Below are positions 11,279 through 23,905 of a stretch of DNA of 64,000 nucleotides, piece after piece; positions within the stretch are counted from its first letter, which is position 1; each line of letters starts with the position of its first letter. The notes under the pieces were generated by a model. The model was not told the DNA's origin and searched no databases. It saw nothing but the letters and a program-made list of their open reading frames with translations. The position numbers were made by a program, and so were the translations under genes. Source of the stretch: Mortierella alpina (lineage: Eukaryota > Mortierellomycota > Mortierellomycetes > Mortierellales > Mortierellaceae); NCBI GenBank assembly GCA_029449245.1, contig JANATF010000006.1, forward strand, positions 1,364,001-1,428,000. Reading direction: 5' to 3'.

Positions 11279-12423
11279 GGTTCGTCAAGGATTCTGGGGT
11301 TATTGCGTCAGAAGCGGTTGGGGAGTCAAGGACCGGCAAAAGAGACGGTAGAGAGTTGTAAAGCAGACGGGAGAAGGGCGAGAGAACAAAGATGGGCAGG
11401 CAGGAGAGGTGATAACAACAACGGCAACAACAGCTGAAACGCATGCACGACAGCAATGGCTGATGGTGTGGGCAAAGCCACACGCCATTGTTTCATCAGC
11501 GTGAGGCACTGATGGGAGGCCACAACGCGTTCCGCATTCTGTTCGCGTGTGCAGCGTTCGCGCATCCCCGCTTGGCTGCTGACAAAACGCAGGGGTCGAC
11601 AGGGTATCAGTTTTACACTTGGGCGCTTACCATAGTCTACCTCTTGGCCGTTCCAGTTTTCAGTGAAGCTGGTTTCACCAGATATCAAAGTTGTGCGCGC
11701 GTAGTATCCACGGGACATCTGTAGACAGTTTCGCTCTCTGTAAGCAGTGCAGCCCCCTCGTTTGGTCGCAACCTCCTTTGGTTCTACTGGACTTCCTCAC
11801 CTCGATCCGACAAAAACAAGGTGCTGTGTTGCAGAGTCCCCTTGTGGCGAGGCGGACTATTATCGTATGAGTTCGAGGCTGACGAAGACGAGGACTTTAG
11901 TCCTGAACGGTCCATGGACTCTGTCTCCTATTCGCGCAGGAATACGCTTACGGTCCGAGGGCTGTCTCAGAGCTCCAGAGACATAGGGGTTGAGATTTGT
12001 GGGTGGACGATTTCGATCTTGAGACCAAAGAGTAAATTCGAACTACTGCTTCTCTGACACTCTGCTACGCCTAAACAGGAGCACTGCCAAAAAAAATACT
12101 ACGCGCATCCTGAGATAAGAAGAAAGGCTGGGGGTCAGAGAGCATTCCAGCTCAATTGGCATGACCTGAACAAGCCGACTAGCTGACAATGGTCTTTTTT
12201 ACCTATCGTATTCGTCCGATCATACGGTTCCTCACAAGCTCACAGAAGCATCAAACATTCTCCATACGTTCGAGACACTCTTGGAAGGGTTGTCTACACG
12301 TTGGAGATGCTCATAAATACTCTGTCATTGTTCTCTTTTTACCTCCCAGTTTTGCCTGACAACAAAATCATCCAGCAATACACTCTTTTACTCTTCTGAA
12401 AAATCCACAGCCCAAAGTTCATC
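11279..12423. other. Divergent intergenic region between F-box and secreted-protein genes
   Basis: No firm gene. A 78-codon open frame at 11821-12057 (+) encodes SYEFEADEDEDFSPERSMD and similar protein-like text, but it lacks a supported start or partner exons; it may be a gene remnant. A TATA-like word (ATAAATA, about 12313-12319) lies roughly 105 nt before the secreted-protein ATG and is followed by a C/T-rich leader. Confidence 0.4.
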
Positions 12424-13123
12424 ATGATGGCTCCATTTAAGACGTTGATCCTGACTGTTGCTAGCATCATTCTTTCTGGTTCTTGCCTGGCGCTTCCAGT
12501 GCGGGTTGCGAGCGATTCTCACGTTCTATTCCCCATTCATATTGAGCGCAACTTGAATGAGCTGGGGTGGTACAGAGGCGCTTTCGAGAATGGCATAGTG
12601 AGTATAGTACATCGCGATGAAAAATAGATTAAATGAAATGAAAAAAAATATCAAGATGTGCGTGGGACTGACCGAGTACTTCATGCTCCCTCATTATCAC
12701 TGGTACGATGTATCGCTGCAGATCAGTTTTTACTATGCTGAGCCAACGATGGTGGCAGAGATGCCTGAACCAAAGACTTCTGACCCAAGGCAATCCGATG
12801 TTAAAATGAACTTGAGCGCTAAGCGTTTGGAGGAGAGGAAGGAAGAAGAGGAGGATGATGATGCTGCGAATGAATTCTGCTCAAAAAGGTGCAGTGTAGC
12901 TTATCCTGCCGCCGCCATCCCTGGTGCGAAGATGACGAGCCGTGCTGCCAAGGACGCTGCTGCCATCGTCGCCACATCTGTGGGTGGCACCTCTGTGGAC
13001 TCTACCCATATTGACGCCACTAGTGCAACAATATCCGCATCCAGCCCTCTTACAAGCCCGCTTTCTGGTGGTGTCGGCAACTTAATAAACGTCCGCAAGC
13101 CGATGCTCTCTTTTGCGCAGTGA
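12424..13123 (+). CDS. Small secreted protein of unknown function
   Basis: Two exons, 12424-12597 and 12722-13123, give about 191 aa. The intron is GTGAGT...CTGCAG (124 nt) and joins at phase 0. Residues 1-24 form a clear signal peptide (TLILTVASIILSGSCLA). The mature part begins with LPVRVASDSHVLFPIHIERNL. After the junction come an acidic Glu-rich and Asp-rich patch, a CSKRC segment, and an Ala/Ser/Thr-rich tail typical of disordered extracellular proteins. I do not recognise a family. The two Cys in CSKRC could pair. A TATA-like word lies about 105 nt upstream. The gene converges on the cis-prenyltransferase gene, leaving only 71 bp between the stops. Confidence 0.6.
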
Positions 13124-13194
13124 ACGTACCGATTTTAGCACCACCACGATCCATTTATAATAAACATGATTTGGTTGATGGTGGTCTATTCGAG

Positions 13195-14852
13195 TTATTG
13201 TAGCGGTACTAATGGACAGTTTGGAATATGGCCTCGTTGAGCCAAGAATTCTGCAACTCGCTGCCGTTTCTCCTTTAAACTGCTGCTGCAGGGTTCGTCG
13301 TCAGCTGCGATCGAGAAGGTTGGTTTCGAGGTGATGTTACGAGACGTGATTGGAGCTCCGAGTTTCTCCAGCGGTTGCTTGCCATTAGCAACGTTGTCCT
13401 GCTCAGGTTTAACACATCCATATGACTCTGCGGCCGTTGATGCTATTTCATCCTGTTGCTCGTACTCTAGTCTTGATTGTCCTATGGAAATTGCGCGGAG
13501 CTGGTATCTCAACAGGATGGGCAGTAGCCTCCAAAATGTGAACTCGGGCCAGTAGCAATCCACAAATTCAATGTGGCATGCCCGTGAACTTTGCCAGAGC
13601 ATAAAGTCGCTTAGTCGAATTTCGCCCGAGGTGCGGATCAAAATGTCCATGGGCGGACAAGATCTCGTGTAAAGACTGTTTTCTAAAGTACTTGTTGTAA
13701 TATCGCTGAAAATGAAAAGAAATTGATCCATCACAGTGTCAGCCTTCTACACATACAGCAGGGTGTAGATGAGCGCTTGTTCAGAAGCGTTTGTGCAAAC
13801 AAAAATGAATAGGCAGTGAAAAAAAAAACTGCAAGAGTGTTCGACCTCATACCTGGGATTCAGATCATATGCTTCAATGCCACTCACCAAGGAGCGGGAT
13901 GCCATGGTGATTTCTTGTCTGGATGTGTAAGGAAAACACATGTTGAGGATGGCCCGATTGTTATTTTTGGTCATGTCGACAGCTCGTCGAACGACCTTGC
14001 GCACATCGTCTGGTAATAAAGAGTCGTCGCCCAGCACACGGATGCGGACACCGTATTCTGTTACCAGATCACTATGGTTGAGAAGGAAAGCGGCCATTAA
14101 TTTGAATAACGGTTGAAGGAACGTCTAGGGATTGCCATGTTTAGGCTGGTAGGCACATCGTAACGGCTAACGTGCTGAGCATACTGTTGTATCGTTGACA
14201 GGGTTGGCCCTGTGTAAATTTCTTTAGAGCCCACTTCACTTTCCTTCTTGATTCGGATGAACTCAAAAATACTAATTGCATATCCACGTATGTCCATCTC
14301 AAGCTATGCCTTTGATGCTCACTTTTTTTTCATGTGCAAAAAAGCACACCAAGGAAAGAATGAAAGTAGCGCTTCGTGCACACCCTGTTGTGATCATTTG
14401 CAATTTACCTGTTTTCGCACAGCTCTGCCAGCTTGACTTTGGCCAGCTCCATGAGTGTCTTGACTTGATCTGGAGGGCGCTTGAAGTTTTCGATGCTGAA
14501 GGCGTACACGGTGAGCACCTTCACTCCCAGTTTCATGCATTCTGCCGTGATCTAGAGCAAGCAACAAAGACCATTAGATACTTTTGCACAACGCTGTTGA
14601 TCGCGTCCATTTGAGGAGTCTCGTGGAGGAGTGCAAGGGTCGAGCGTGGGGAAGTCGATGGCCGAGGGGGAGAGGCGAACTGACCTCTAGGAGCGTATCG
14701 TATCCGAGGTAATAGCCCCCTCCGTTGCCGACGTGGATCTTGCGGCCGTAGCGGCGATTGCCGTCCATGATCAAGCCGACGTGCTTGGGAATAGGGCCAC
14801 ACTGCAGGGCCTTGACAGCGACCCTGAACAAGAGTCGCTCGAACGATAGCAT
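13195..14852 (-). CDS. RER2: Dehydrodolichyl diphosphate synthase (cis-prenyltransferase)
   Basis: Four exons on the minus strand: 14852-14685, 14551-14409, 14071-13853 and 13705-13195, 346 aa. All junction phases agree and rebuild the family sequence without gaps. The protein belongs to the cis-prenyltransferase (UPP synthase/DHDDS) family, which adds isopentenyl units to farnesyl diphosphate to make the polyprenyl backbone of dolichol at the ER. Visible motifs are [19 protein letters not shown] near residues 19-38 (catalytic Asp and substrate pocket), [33 protein letters not shown], and the DILIRTSGE...RLSDFMLWQ block with WPEFTFW. The start at 14852 was chosen because [17 protein letters not shown] fits the usual short N-terminal helix; a longer in-frame upstream region to 15107 looks like leader. 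The first donor is GTCAGT, a less common form. The C-terminal 100 residues are variable. Confidence 0.93.
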
Positions 14853-15762
14853 GCTGTGCAGGGGGCAATGAAATTCACTTGATGGCGGGAAATGTGGGTG
14901 CTGGTGGATAGAGCGAAGGGCGCGGGCGGATGAAGAGAAGAGAAGGGGATGTTGGAGACGGAATTCAAGTCGGGTCGGATCCAATGGAATCAGCGCAATC
15001 AGGTTAAGGAGCGAGAGAGCGATGCAGGGCCAGGAGGCGGGGATCACGGCTGCAAGCACGGCAGCAGCACCTCTGTAAACGGCAAATATCACACGCACGG
15101 GTTGCATGCAGGCTTCAGTCTATGCAGGTTGCACACCCTGACCCCTTTCGGCCACCGAGGGCGTTTGCTCGCCCGGGGGTTGACCGCTGCGAGAAGCGAG
15201 AGGACGACAAGGACGACAGGGACGATGGGGTAGGTGGTGCTGCCTGCTGGCGCTTGTAAGGGAAGATGTGGACGATGGCAGAAGAGGCAGCAGCGACGGC
15301 CGAGACGACGCTGAGCAGGGCCTGAGGAAGGGCGATGCCCTATTTTTACACTTTAATAGCCTTCGCTGCATCCATGGCTCGCTGTCTCTCTTCTGTCGCC
15401 CATCCCCCTTCTGCTCACGCTGTCGCTCTTTCTTGCTCCCTCATTCTCGTTCTCTCTCTCTCGCCATCTCGTTGTTGTTGTTGTCATTGTCGTCGTCATT
15501 GTCGTCCCTGTCACTCTCATTGTCCTTTGCCCCCTGTTGTCTCCATTGCCCTGCGTAAGTGGTCAGGAGAACGCAAAGTGTTTCGAGCCAATGCACATCA
15601 TTGCACATCATCACACATCATTGCACATCATCTGACGCGGCTCTCCTTTCTCTTCCTGTCTCCTCGTGTCCCTGGACGCTCCTTCTCCGCGTCCTTGGCT
15701 CATCCACACAGCAAGCAACGACCTGCAACGACCTGCAACCCCGCCCATCCCCCTAGCCTGCG
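14853..15762. promoter_or_regulatory. Divergent promoter region, cis-prenyltransferase / Munc13-like
   Basis: 910 bp between two divergent starts. The Munc13-side half is C/T-rich (15400-15540). At about 15594-15632 the word CACATCATTG or a close variant is repeated four times in tandem. No gene is supported here. Confidence 0.45.
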
Positions 15763-18700
15763 ATGGCTGACCCTCGAAGCTACCGACCCGGCCCATATGG
15801 CGCACCCCCAGCAGGCTACCCTCCGCAACACAGCAACATGGGCATGATGCCCGGTGGCCCCGCAAGACCGCCGCCGTCCCAGCACCCGCACCCACCCTTT
15901 GGACCAGGCTTCTATCCTCAGCAGCCGCGCCCAAGCTTCCAAGGCGGCATGCCCATGCCCCAGCAGCCCAGTTTTAACAATCGGCCGTCTCAGCCGCTAT
16001 ACCCTCCCGCATTCAACAGCAACCATAGCAATCCAGGGTTCAACCACCCACGGCCAGGAATGGGACCTGGACCTGGACCTGGACACGGAGGACACGGAGG
16101 ACACGGAGGACCTGGACCTGGACCTGGACCTGGACCCATGTATGGGGGTGGAGGACCAAGACCGGGATTCTCGCCTTCGCAGGGCTATAACCCAGGAACG
16201 CCCCCGCCACAGCACGCACCTCCACTACAGCACGCGCCCTCGCCCATGATGATGCCGCAGGGTCCACCCCCCCCACGTCACCAAGAGTGGCCGATAGCTG
16301 GACGACCACCCACCAGCGCGCCAGGACCCGGCTATCCACCGCCCAACACTGGCCCTGGCTATCCTGGAGCAGGACCGATGGGGCACGGTCCAGGACCAGG
16401 ACCAGGACCAGGACCAGGCCATGGACACGGACATCCCGCACCGTTCATGCCGAGGCCCTACAACCCCTCACCGACGCCGCAGCCAGCCATGCCATTCAAC
16501 AGCCAGCCGCCCTTCAGCAACGGCGGCTCACACCCTGTTCGGCCACCCCACAGTCCAAATATGAGTGCCGCTGCGCCCTCGCCTACCCTTGTTGCCAACA
16601 TGCCTGTGCCATCGTCGTCAATGTTTTCTGAGGCTGCACCTCCGCCTTTCCCTACAGTGCGGCCTCCTAGCAATGTCAACGCGCCGGCCAACCCGTTGGC
16701 CAACCCGATGGCCCAGCCAAGCCTCTATAAGCCGAAGACCAGCTACCAGGCTGCTGCACCTGCACCATCTCCCAAGAAGGATGCCGGCAAACCATTGCCT
16801 GCACCCTCCCCGACACTCTCATGGCAATCGACCACGGCAGCGTCCTCGGCACCAAACGGCTATCACGGAATCTCTCATCCAGCTCGGCCGTCCTACCACG
16901 GAGCCGAGTCCTATGACGCCGATGACAGGCCCACAGAGCTAATCCCGCTCGAGGAAGAGTCGACCCATTCCGCCTCCACATCAGTCTCTCACCGCCCGAC
17001 CTCGTCGTCGTCTCTTCAAGCCAACACCCACACACCCACCTCTGTGCAGTCGCCACCAGCAGCGAGTCCCATGCTCGCCTCCTCAGCAGCGTCGCCTGCA
17101 CCGTCGTTTACACCCGTCAGCTACCTGGCCACATCACCCAGCTTCTCAGATCCAGACAGTCGCCCAACAGAGTTGCCAGCACATGACCACTTCAAGCCCG
17201 CTGAGCCGATAAAGACACTGGAGCCAGCATCGGCGCCATTACCCCTTCCCAGGCCACCGCTAGTGCAGGCACCAAGTTCTGGCGCAAAGTTCTCAGCAGG
17301 GAACTCATTTGTTCCCTCGACACAGTATATACCCAGTAAAAAGGACACGCCCAAGGCCCCAGTGCTACAGCATCAGCATTCTGCGACTGCCAGCTATGAC
17401 TCCACTGTCAAGGTGGAGGTGTCGGACTTGAAACCAGCCAACGCACTGGGAATGAGCCACCTTGGCAACAGCAGCAGCAGCATCAAGGTCGAGTTAACGG
17501 ACAAGGCACCCCCACCGCCCGTCAGGCAGCTGAGCGACTCGGCCTTGGACAGCCCCATCTCGCTGGACGGGTTGATGGAGAGCATTGAGGCCATGGCCAA
17601 ACCTAGCAGCTATCAGAGTCCAAACATTCAACACCAAAGCGCTTCTTCGGACCAATTCAAACCTCTTCCCATGATCAACGAAAACGCGACCGAGCAGAAG
17701 CGATACTCGCTATCCGATGGACCGGCCAATGCTGCAGGATCCACACAATCCCCACCCGTGCAGCGACTCGTGCCTAAGCGACCTACAAGCTCCTACACAC
17801 CACCGCCCGGCGCAGGCCAGCATGGTGACTCAGCTGGAGCCACCCCGACACAATCTACAGCGGCAGCTGCCTTTAGTCCCCCTCCTCTGTCGTCCCAACA
17901 TTCCGCGAACCAGCCTTTCTTACCACAGCAGCAGCAACCACAGATCTCGTTCCAGCAGCCGCATCCTCCGCACATGCACGGGCTTAACCATAACCACAGC
18001 CGGATAGGTGGAGATGCCATGCTGATGCTCCAGCCCGATTTTGTGAATAATCCCATCACTTCCATGGCTGCACTTGCTGACCGTCCTGTCCAAAAGGCAC
18101 CTTCCATGGTCCAGCGTGCAAAGACTCTTCGGCGAGCAGCCGGCATGACTGGAGCCAACAAGCAGCAGCAGCCAGAGCAGCCAATTTTGCCGCCGATGCC
18201 GCCTGTCAAAGTCACGCCTGAAGAACTCTACCCTTATCTTCTCCGACTGGTCTTGCTCGCCCAAGCAGATGAAGTTCAGCCGCCAACGCCTGTACTTGCT
18301 GTCATCAACAAGGACACTCACAAAGATTTGGTCAAGGCGGTCAGGTTACACGTAAAGGACATTTTGGCTGGAAGAGACCAGAATCCAATGTACCAGGATC
18401 CCGTCGTGAAGAAGGCTCTTGGCAACATGGAACCAAAGCAGTTCAAGGCGTCAACCAATATCGAGGAGCTCATGGTGGGATTCTCAATTGAAATGTCCCG
18501 GATACAACAAACGATGAATATCTCCACCAACAACCGCGATGCTCAGATCGCCGTCATGGTCAGTTTGATGCGGGAGGCCATCCAGCACGACCCATTTGTG
18601 GGCCACGAGGCCATCCTGCAGCGTTTGGACAAGCAAGTTAAGACGACAGCCGTGAAGCCCAATAACTCGGCTGCTCAGGCGGAAGGACTTGCTAAAGTGA

Positions 18701-21700
18701 TCAAGGAATTGTTCCGCATGCCCGAATCTGTGCGGCAGCAACGCATGAATGAGCTTCGTCGAAACTCAACAAAGCAGGTAACGCTTAAAAGAGGTGCGAT
18801 GTAGCATCGTGCTGCTGTCTATCAAGTCTCACTTTGACTTACGCTTTTGGAACTGTTCCTTTGAAAACATGTCCTACATATTAGGCTGCGATCGATGATC
18901 TCAAAAAGTGTGCCGCCAACCTCGACTTGGACGCGTTCCCTTACCCCGGCACTGCTGATTATCATCACAAGGAGCATCACGAAGAATTCAAAACGCGGGA
19001 GCGATCAGCACTCAATGGCTTCATTCGCGTACTCTCGGCAGATCATTCCATTCCTGATATGCCTAAGCGACAGTTCCATCCTGTACGAAGCGGTTTACTC
19101 GATGTTGAAATAGTAATGCGAGGAGCATGGTTGTCGATGAGTGATGAAGTCTAACTTCTCTTTCTATTTCTTGAATAGAGCGAGTTCACATTTATTCCCG
19201 AAAACCCGAAGGCATTCTACCACCTGCTGCTGGAAATGTGCGTCGATCATGCATTAGCCACGCGCGGTGAGCACGATCCTGTTGCCAACTTGCTATCGAC
19301 GCCCACAAGGGGCCTCCTGATTGATTGCGGTGTTCGCTGGAGACTGACTTCAAGCTGGCGAGAAATCATCCTCATGGAGGTGATCAAGGAGCGATATAGA
19401 GAGGGAAAGGTGTCTGTAGGGTTCCTTTTGGAGTTCCTTCAGACAAAGTTCTACAAGGATGCAGATGTCCATCAATGGCATATTTCTGAAGTAAGGAGAT
19501 CATGCCGGTGCACTTTAGCTTGTGCTGGATGTTGACCACTGATGATCATTTTCTCTCTGCCTCAAGAGTATGGCCATTAACAATGTCTCTTTGTGATCCG
19601 CAAATAGGTCAACATGTTGGGCGACGTCTATGGTGGGTTGAACCACATGATTTTCGACAATATCAACCATGACATCAAGGATCTCGAGTCCGTGAGCGCA
19701 GACTACTTCCAACCTATGCTAGATATTCTCGACCGCGTTCATCAGCAGGAGGTGTACCAGCGTCTCAACATCGATCTGACGCCGTTCTTTGAGGATATCA
19801 AAGAGACAGTCCTTTTGGAGTCAATTCGAAGCTATAATGTCAAGGATGAGGAAGTGCAAAAGGAACGGTATGAGAATGAGACTGTCCCATTAACAAAGAT
19901 GGCGCTTTACATCGTCTCTGAGCATGGAGTGATGAAGAAGCGATTCCCCAAGGCGCTCTTAGGGTAAGGACATGCTGACTTCACGCCTTGCTTTGTATGA
20001 GCAATGGCCTGCATGGCACTCACCTGATTTTTAAATGGTTGATAAATGTTTTAGTGCCATCGATGTTGCCGCTATTGTGGTTGAAAACAACCTCAGGAAT
20101 TTTGTGCCGCTGATGCAAAACATGGCCAACATGGATGCAAGGAAGCTTCCTATGTCAGACGTCTTCCCCCTCTACCAGCTATGCCGCGAACTGGTCTCCC
20201 TCTTTGAGTTGTATGCTCCCAGGTAAAGCTGAACGCTTCGCTCGTGGCATCAACAACGCTTCACACAGACACGTTTTTTTCAATCCAAGTTACTAATTTA
20301 TTGGTTTTCAGCTCTAGCGCGCATTTCAACATCTCGACTTGGTTCCGCCCGTATGTTCTCAAGTATCTAGAGACGCTGGACGCTTCCATCACCGATTGGG
20401 TCACCGCAGCTATCAAACAGGATCAGGTAAGGCAACATGAAAACGACGACAAGCCCGTGATAAATTGAAAATCAATTTTAACACAGGGATGCTTTTATTC
20501 TACGTGTAGTTTGAAGAAGTCAGCGTTGGAGCAGGCCACTCATCGTCTGCCAGTGACCTGTTTGCCTTCTTTTATGAGCCACTAACGTGGGTCAAGGGCT
20601 TGAACTGGCCCAATGACTATCAGCGGGCGACATTCATCTCCAAGTTGGCCAAGGTCTTTTGCAAGGCAGTCGATCTGTACGCTCAGTACATGGAGACAAT
20701 GTTCAACAACTGCATGCCATCCTCAGTTTCACCCGTAGCCTCCATGGAAGTGAAGACACTTTCAGAGCAACTGGCGTCGTTTGCCTTCCGATCAGAGAGT
20801 GCTGAGGCAAAGAAGGCTTCCCAGTTTGTGTTCACGCCAAAGGTACTTATTAGTGACGGGGAGGGGACTCGTGGTTTGGTCCATTCTTATGTCTGATTTG
20901 ACCTACTGATCGCCCTCACGCTGTGTCTCTATTAGATGTGTGTCTTGGTCAACAATATTGAGGCAGTGCGACAGCGCCTGGACGAACTGTATCGTAACAT
21001 GGATGTGGACGAGGTTGCTCAGATCCTGCGTGACAATGACCCCGAGCCTGAAGCGGATCCAAACAAGCCGCACCAGTTCGAAATTGTCTTTGTGATGGCG
21101 GAAAGATTACTCCCGATGGACTCGAACGAGGCCAGCGACCCGTTTATTGTGATGACTCATGATAACAAGGAGCTGTTCAGGTCCAAGACCATTTCTGCCA
21201 ACATCAACCCACGCTGGAATGAGATCTATGAGGTGACCCTGACCAAGCAGATAACTTACCTGATCCGGGTCTTTGACGCCGACAAGGTTCATAAGGACCG
21301 GCTTTGTGGATGGCAACATTTGCACATTGATCCCCAAGACTATGAGGACTATATGCCTCATGATATCTGGCTGGACCTTGCGCAGGTTGGACGTCTACTG
21401 TTGAGAGTGACCATGAAGGGAGAGCGTGAGGACGTGCAGTTCTTCTTTGGTAGGACATTCCGCTCTTTGAAGCGCAAGGAGTCCGACCTAAGCGGTATTA
21501 TTGTCGATGCGGTAAGAAGCAGCTCTCTTAGTGCCCAATGTCTTTTTTTGTGGCGTCGGAGCACGATTCCACTTCATAGTACTAACATCGTTGTTTTGCT
21601 ATTGTGTAGATGGTGCCTTGTATTCAATCGTGCCTGGCAGCAAAGGTGCTGTTCAATAACTTCAGGTCCAAAGCCATGTTCCCTTTCTTCAGCAGCTCTG

Positions 21701-22479
21701 TTTCGTCAGCAAAGGTCACTTCAGTGTCGGATGAGGACTGTGATAATGCCTTGGGGCCTTTGCTCGACTACCTGGAAGCTTCTCTGCCTATTTTGTACGA
21801 TTATCTTACCACGGAAGGCATGACGATGGTAATCACTAAGCTTTGGAAGGAAATTCTTATTGCCATCGAGTCATTGTTGATGCCACCGCTCTCGACGGCG
21901 TTGTCAGACCGGTCGTCTTTGACCGAGATTGAAATGCATGTTGTGTTCAAGGTCGTTGAGGTGAGCAGTGGTTCCATTTTTATCTCAATTTTACTGTTCT
22001 ACGCATGCAGACACCGACCACTGAACTTTTCTCTTGTCTATTGTGTCCTTTAGTTCATCAAGTTGTACTTGAATGGCGGTGATGCTGGGGATGGATTCCC
22101 CTTGAAGGTACTCGAGACTCCCAAGTACAGAGACTTGCTGACCGTTCGACCCATCTATGATTCATCCACTGAGGATCTTATGGCTGAATACAATCGAGCA
22201 CTCACCGTGCCTGGCCGGGGTCGACTGGCTCGTCAACAAAGCGATTATGACCGCCGACCGGGAGGTCTTGGAGCTGTCAAGCGACCGGGCGTCGATTCGA
22301 TGACTCCTAATCCGGAGACTGTTCTGCGGATATTGAGGCTACGACACGAAGAAACTGTCGAGCCCTTCCTGATTGAAGCAATAGACACGCAATCAAAGGC
22401 AAGGGAAGCAAGGGCCCTAGCCAAGCGCGAGCAGATGGCATATCAGCGCGAAATTATGCGGGATCACAACGCCGCTTAA
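15763..22479 (+). CDS. Munc13/Ync13-like protein with MHD and C2 domains
   Basis: Ten exons: 15763-18777, 18885-19112, 19179-19490, 19608-19963, 20055-20222, 20312-20426, 20510-20842, 20936-21511, 21610-21960 and 22054-22479, 1959 aa. Every junction has GT-AG ends and agreeing phase. Residues 1 to about 810 are disordered and rich in P, G, S and H, with Gly-Pro repeats near 100-125 and 205-225. The structured part starts with LYPYLLRLVLLAQ. It contains a helical MHD1-like segment (about 1300-1500), then a C2 domain (about 1556-1650) with SDPFIVM, NPRWNEIYEV and FDADKVHKDRLCGW. The Asp residues expected in Ca2+-binding loops are largely present. An MHD2-like segment follows (LPILYDYLTTEGM...LWKEIL). 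Fungal relatives such as Ync13 of fission yeast act at the plasma membrane in exocytosis, endocytosis and septum integrity; that role is inferred here. Confidence 0.88.
16063..16434 (+). repeat. Gly-Pro coding minisatellite in the Munc13-like gene
   Basis: Two clusters of the 6-nt unit GGACCT / GGACCA, at about 16063-16136 and 16386-16434. They are interrupted by GGACACGGA units and encode GPGPGPG and GHGGHGG runs. They lie in the disordered N-terminal region and should vary in length between strains. Confidence 0.7.
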
Positions 22480-22644
22480 ACAAATAAACAAAGTACGAGT
22501 TGAACCTTCGTCTGTAACTGTACGAGCACTGACACACCGACATCCTCAAGGGCACAGAGCAGCGATGAAAGAGGAGCCATAAGGAGGTACTGCGACCTCG
22601 GGCGAGTATCCTGGAAGGCGTTATACTACCCACGGATGGATATC
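22480..22644. other. 3' flank of the Munc13-like gene
   Basis: Short stretch between the stop at 22479 and the start of the 2.05 kb repeat. No gene seen. Confidence 0.4.
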
Positions 22645-23835
22645 TCCTGTCTGATGAATGCATAGCACCAGCATCTTCGCCTTGCATAGCCAAGGATTTT
22701 GTTCGCACCACACTCGCGCGAGTGTGTTGAGATGCGTTACAGTGCGCGACATGTGAATGCTCAGGTTGTGGCTTTGAATTGGCCATCGCGCAGCATAAAG
22801 TTCGCACCCTGACGAACTCACTCCACTCCACAAACAGTTCAACTCCGCATTCACCTTCCACATGCTCATGCAGCCAAGGCAAACGGCCACACGGAAGACC
22901 TTGCCCTCGAGGCCTCAGCTCAGCGCGGCTGGTCGTGAATATTCAAGCGCAAGAACCGCAGGTACACTTGGTAAGTGTTTTTTCCCATTGTTTATTCTCA
23001 TAGCTCACGCGTCTCACCTCGACTCGCAAAGCTATGGGCAGGTGTGCCTTGAGCCGTTACCAGCTTGTCTGTTTGTTGACAAGAGGCCGACAGCAAGCAG
23101 GCCACCTCTCTCTCTCGCGTCCAGAAGAGTGCAATGTGCAATGTGGGCCAATTACCCAAGAGACCCTTTTTGACGCGTCTTTTTTGATCATTTGTTTACT
23201 TTTACTCATAGCGACAGCCTCCACACAGCAAGGAATTTGCTAGGGGGGACAACCTCCACACCGCTATGATGGTTCCCTCTTCCAAGAGCCAAGCTGGCCA
23301 ACGTGGCCACCACGTGCGGCACCAGCGAAAGGACAAGGTAGTGTGTTGTTTGTTTACTTTTTTTTTAGCATTCATGCTTCAGCAAAGCAGTTCCTCATCT
23401 CGCGTTTTCATTTTCTTTTTTTACTTTTGCCCTGTATCACAATAGGGTGCCGCGGCGACAGGGCCACTCAGGCCACTCAGGCCTCCCCGCGCCCAAACGG
23501 CCGGGTGCTGGCCAAGAGGGAGAGGGGCCGGGAGAGGACGAGAGAGGGGCTCAAAAGGTAAGCTGTCCCCTTGATACTTTACCACTTGGTGAGGCCGCTG
23601 GCCCACAAGTGGCATTGTGTATGGGCCTGGGGAGGGGTTGAGTTGAAACAAGGTCCTGAGCACACTGAGGGGATGGAGCCCGCCGGCTGTCTTGTGTGAT
23701 ATCCGTCTCCACCTAGGCCTTGAAGTGTACGTGTTCGCGGTGAACTGCCCACGGGAGTTCTTGGAGTCATGACAACAGGTAGGTCTTTTTCTTTTTTTCT
23801 TTCTGTGGGGGATGGGGTGGCAGGACAACAGGAAG

Positions 23836-23905
23836 TAGACATCAGGACTTGAATATCAGGACTTGGACATCAGGACTTGGACATCAGGACTTGGACATCA
23901 GGAGC
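23836..23905 (+). repeat. 14-nt tandem repeat inside repeat copy 1
   Basis: About four to five units of ATCAGGACTTGGAC with single changes (one unit reads ATATCAGGACTTGG). The same array occurs inverted at about 56730-56800 in copy 2. Confidence 0.75.

Noticed and set aside
14853-15107. Hydrophobic N-terminal extension of the cis-prenyltransferase
   Set aside because: It is in frame, but the conserved short N-terminus starts at 14852, and the extra part has no similarity to the family.
23836-23905. CRISPR-like array at the 14-nt repeats
   Set aside because: The units are contiguous with no spacers, and the genome is eukaryotic; it is a simple tandem repeat.
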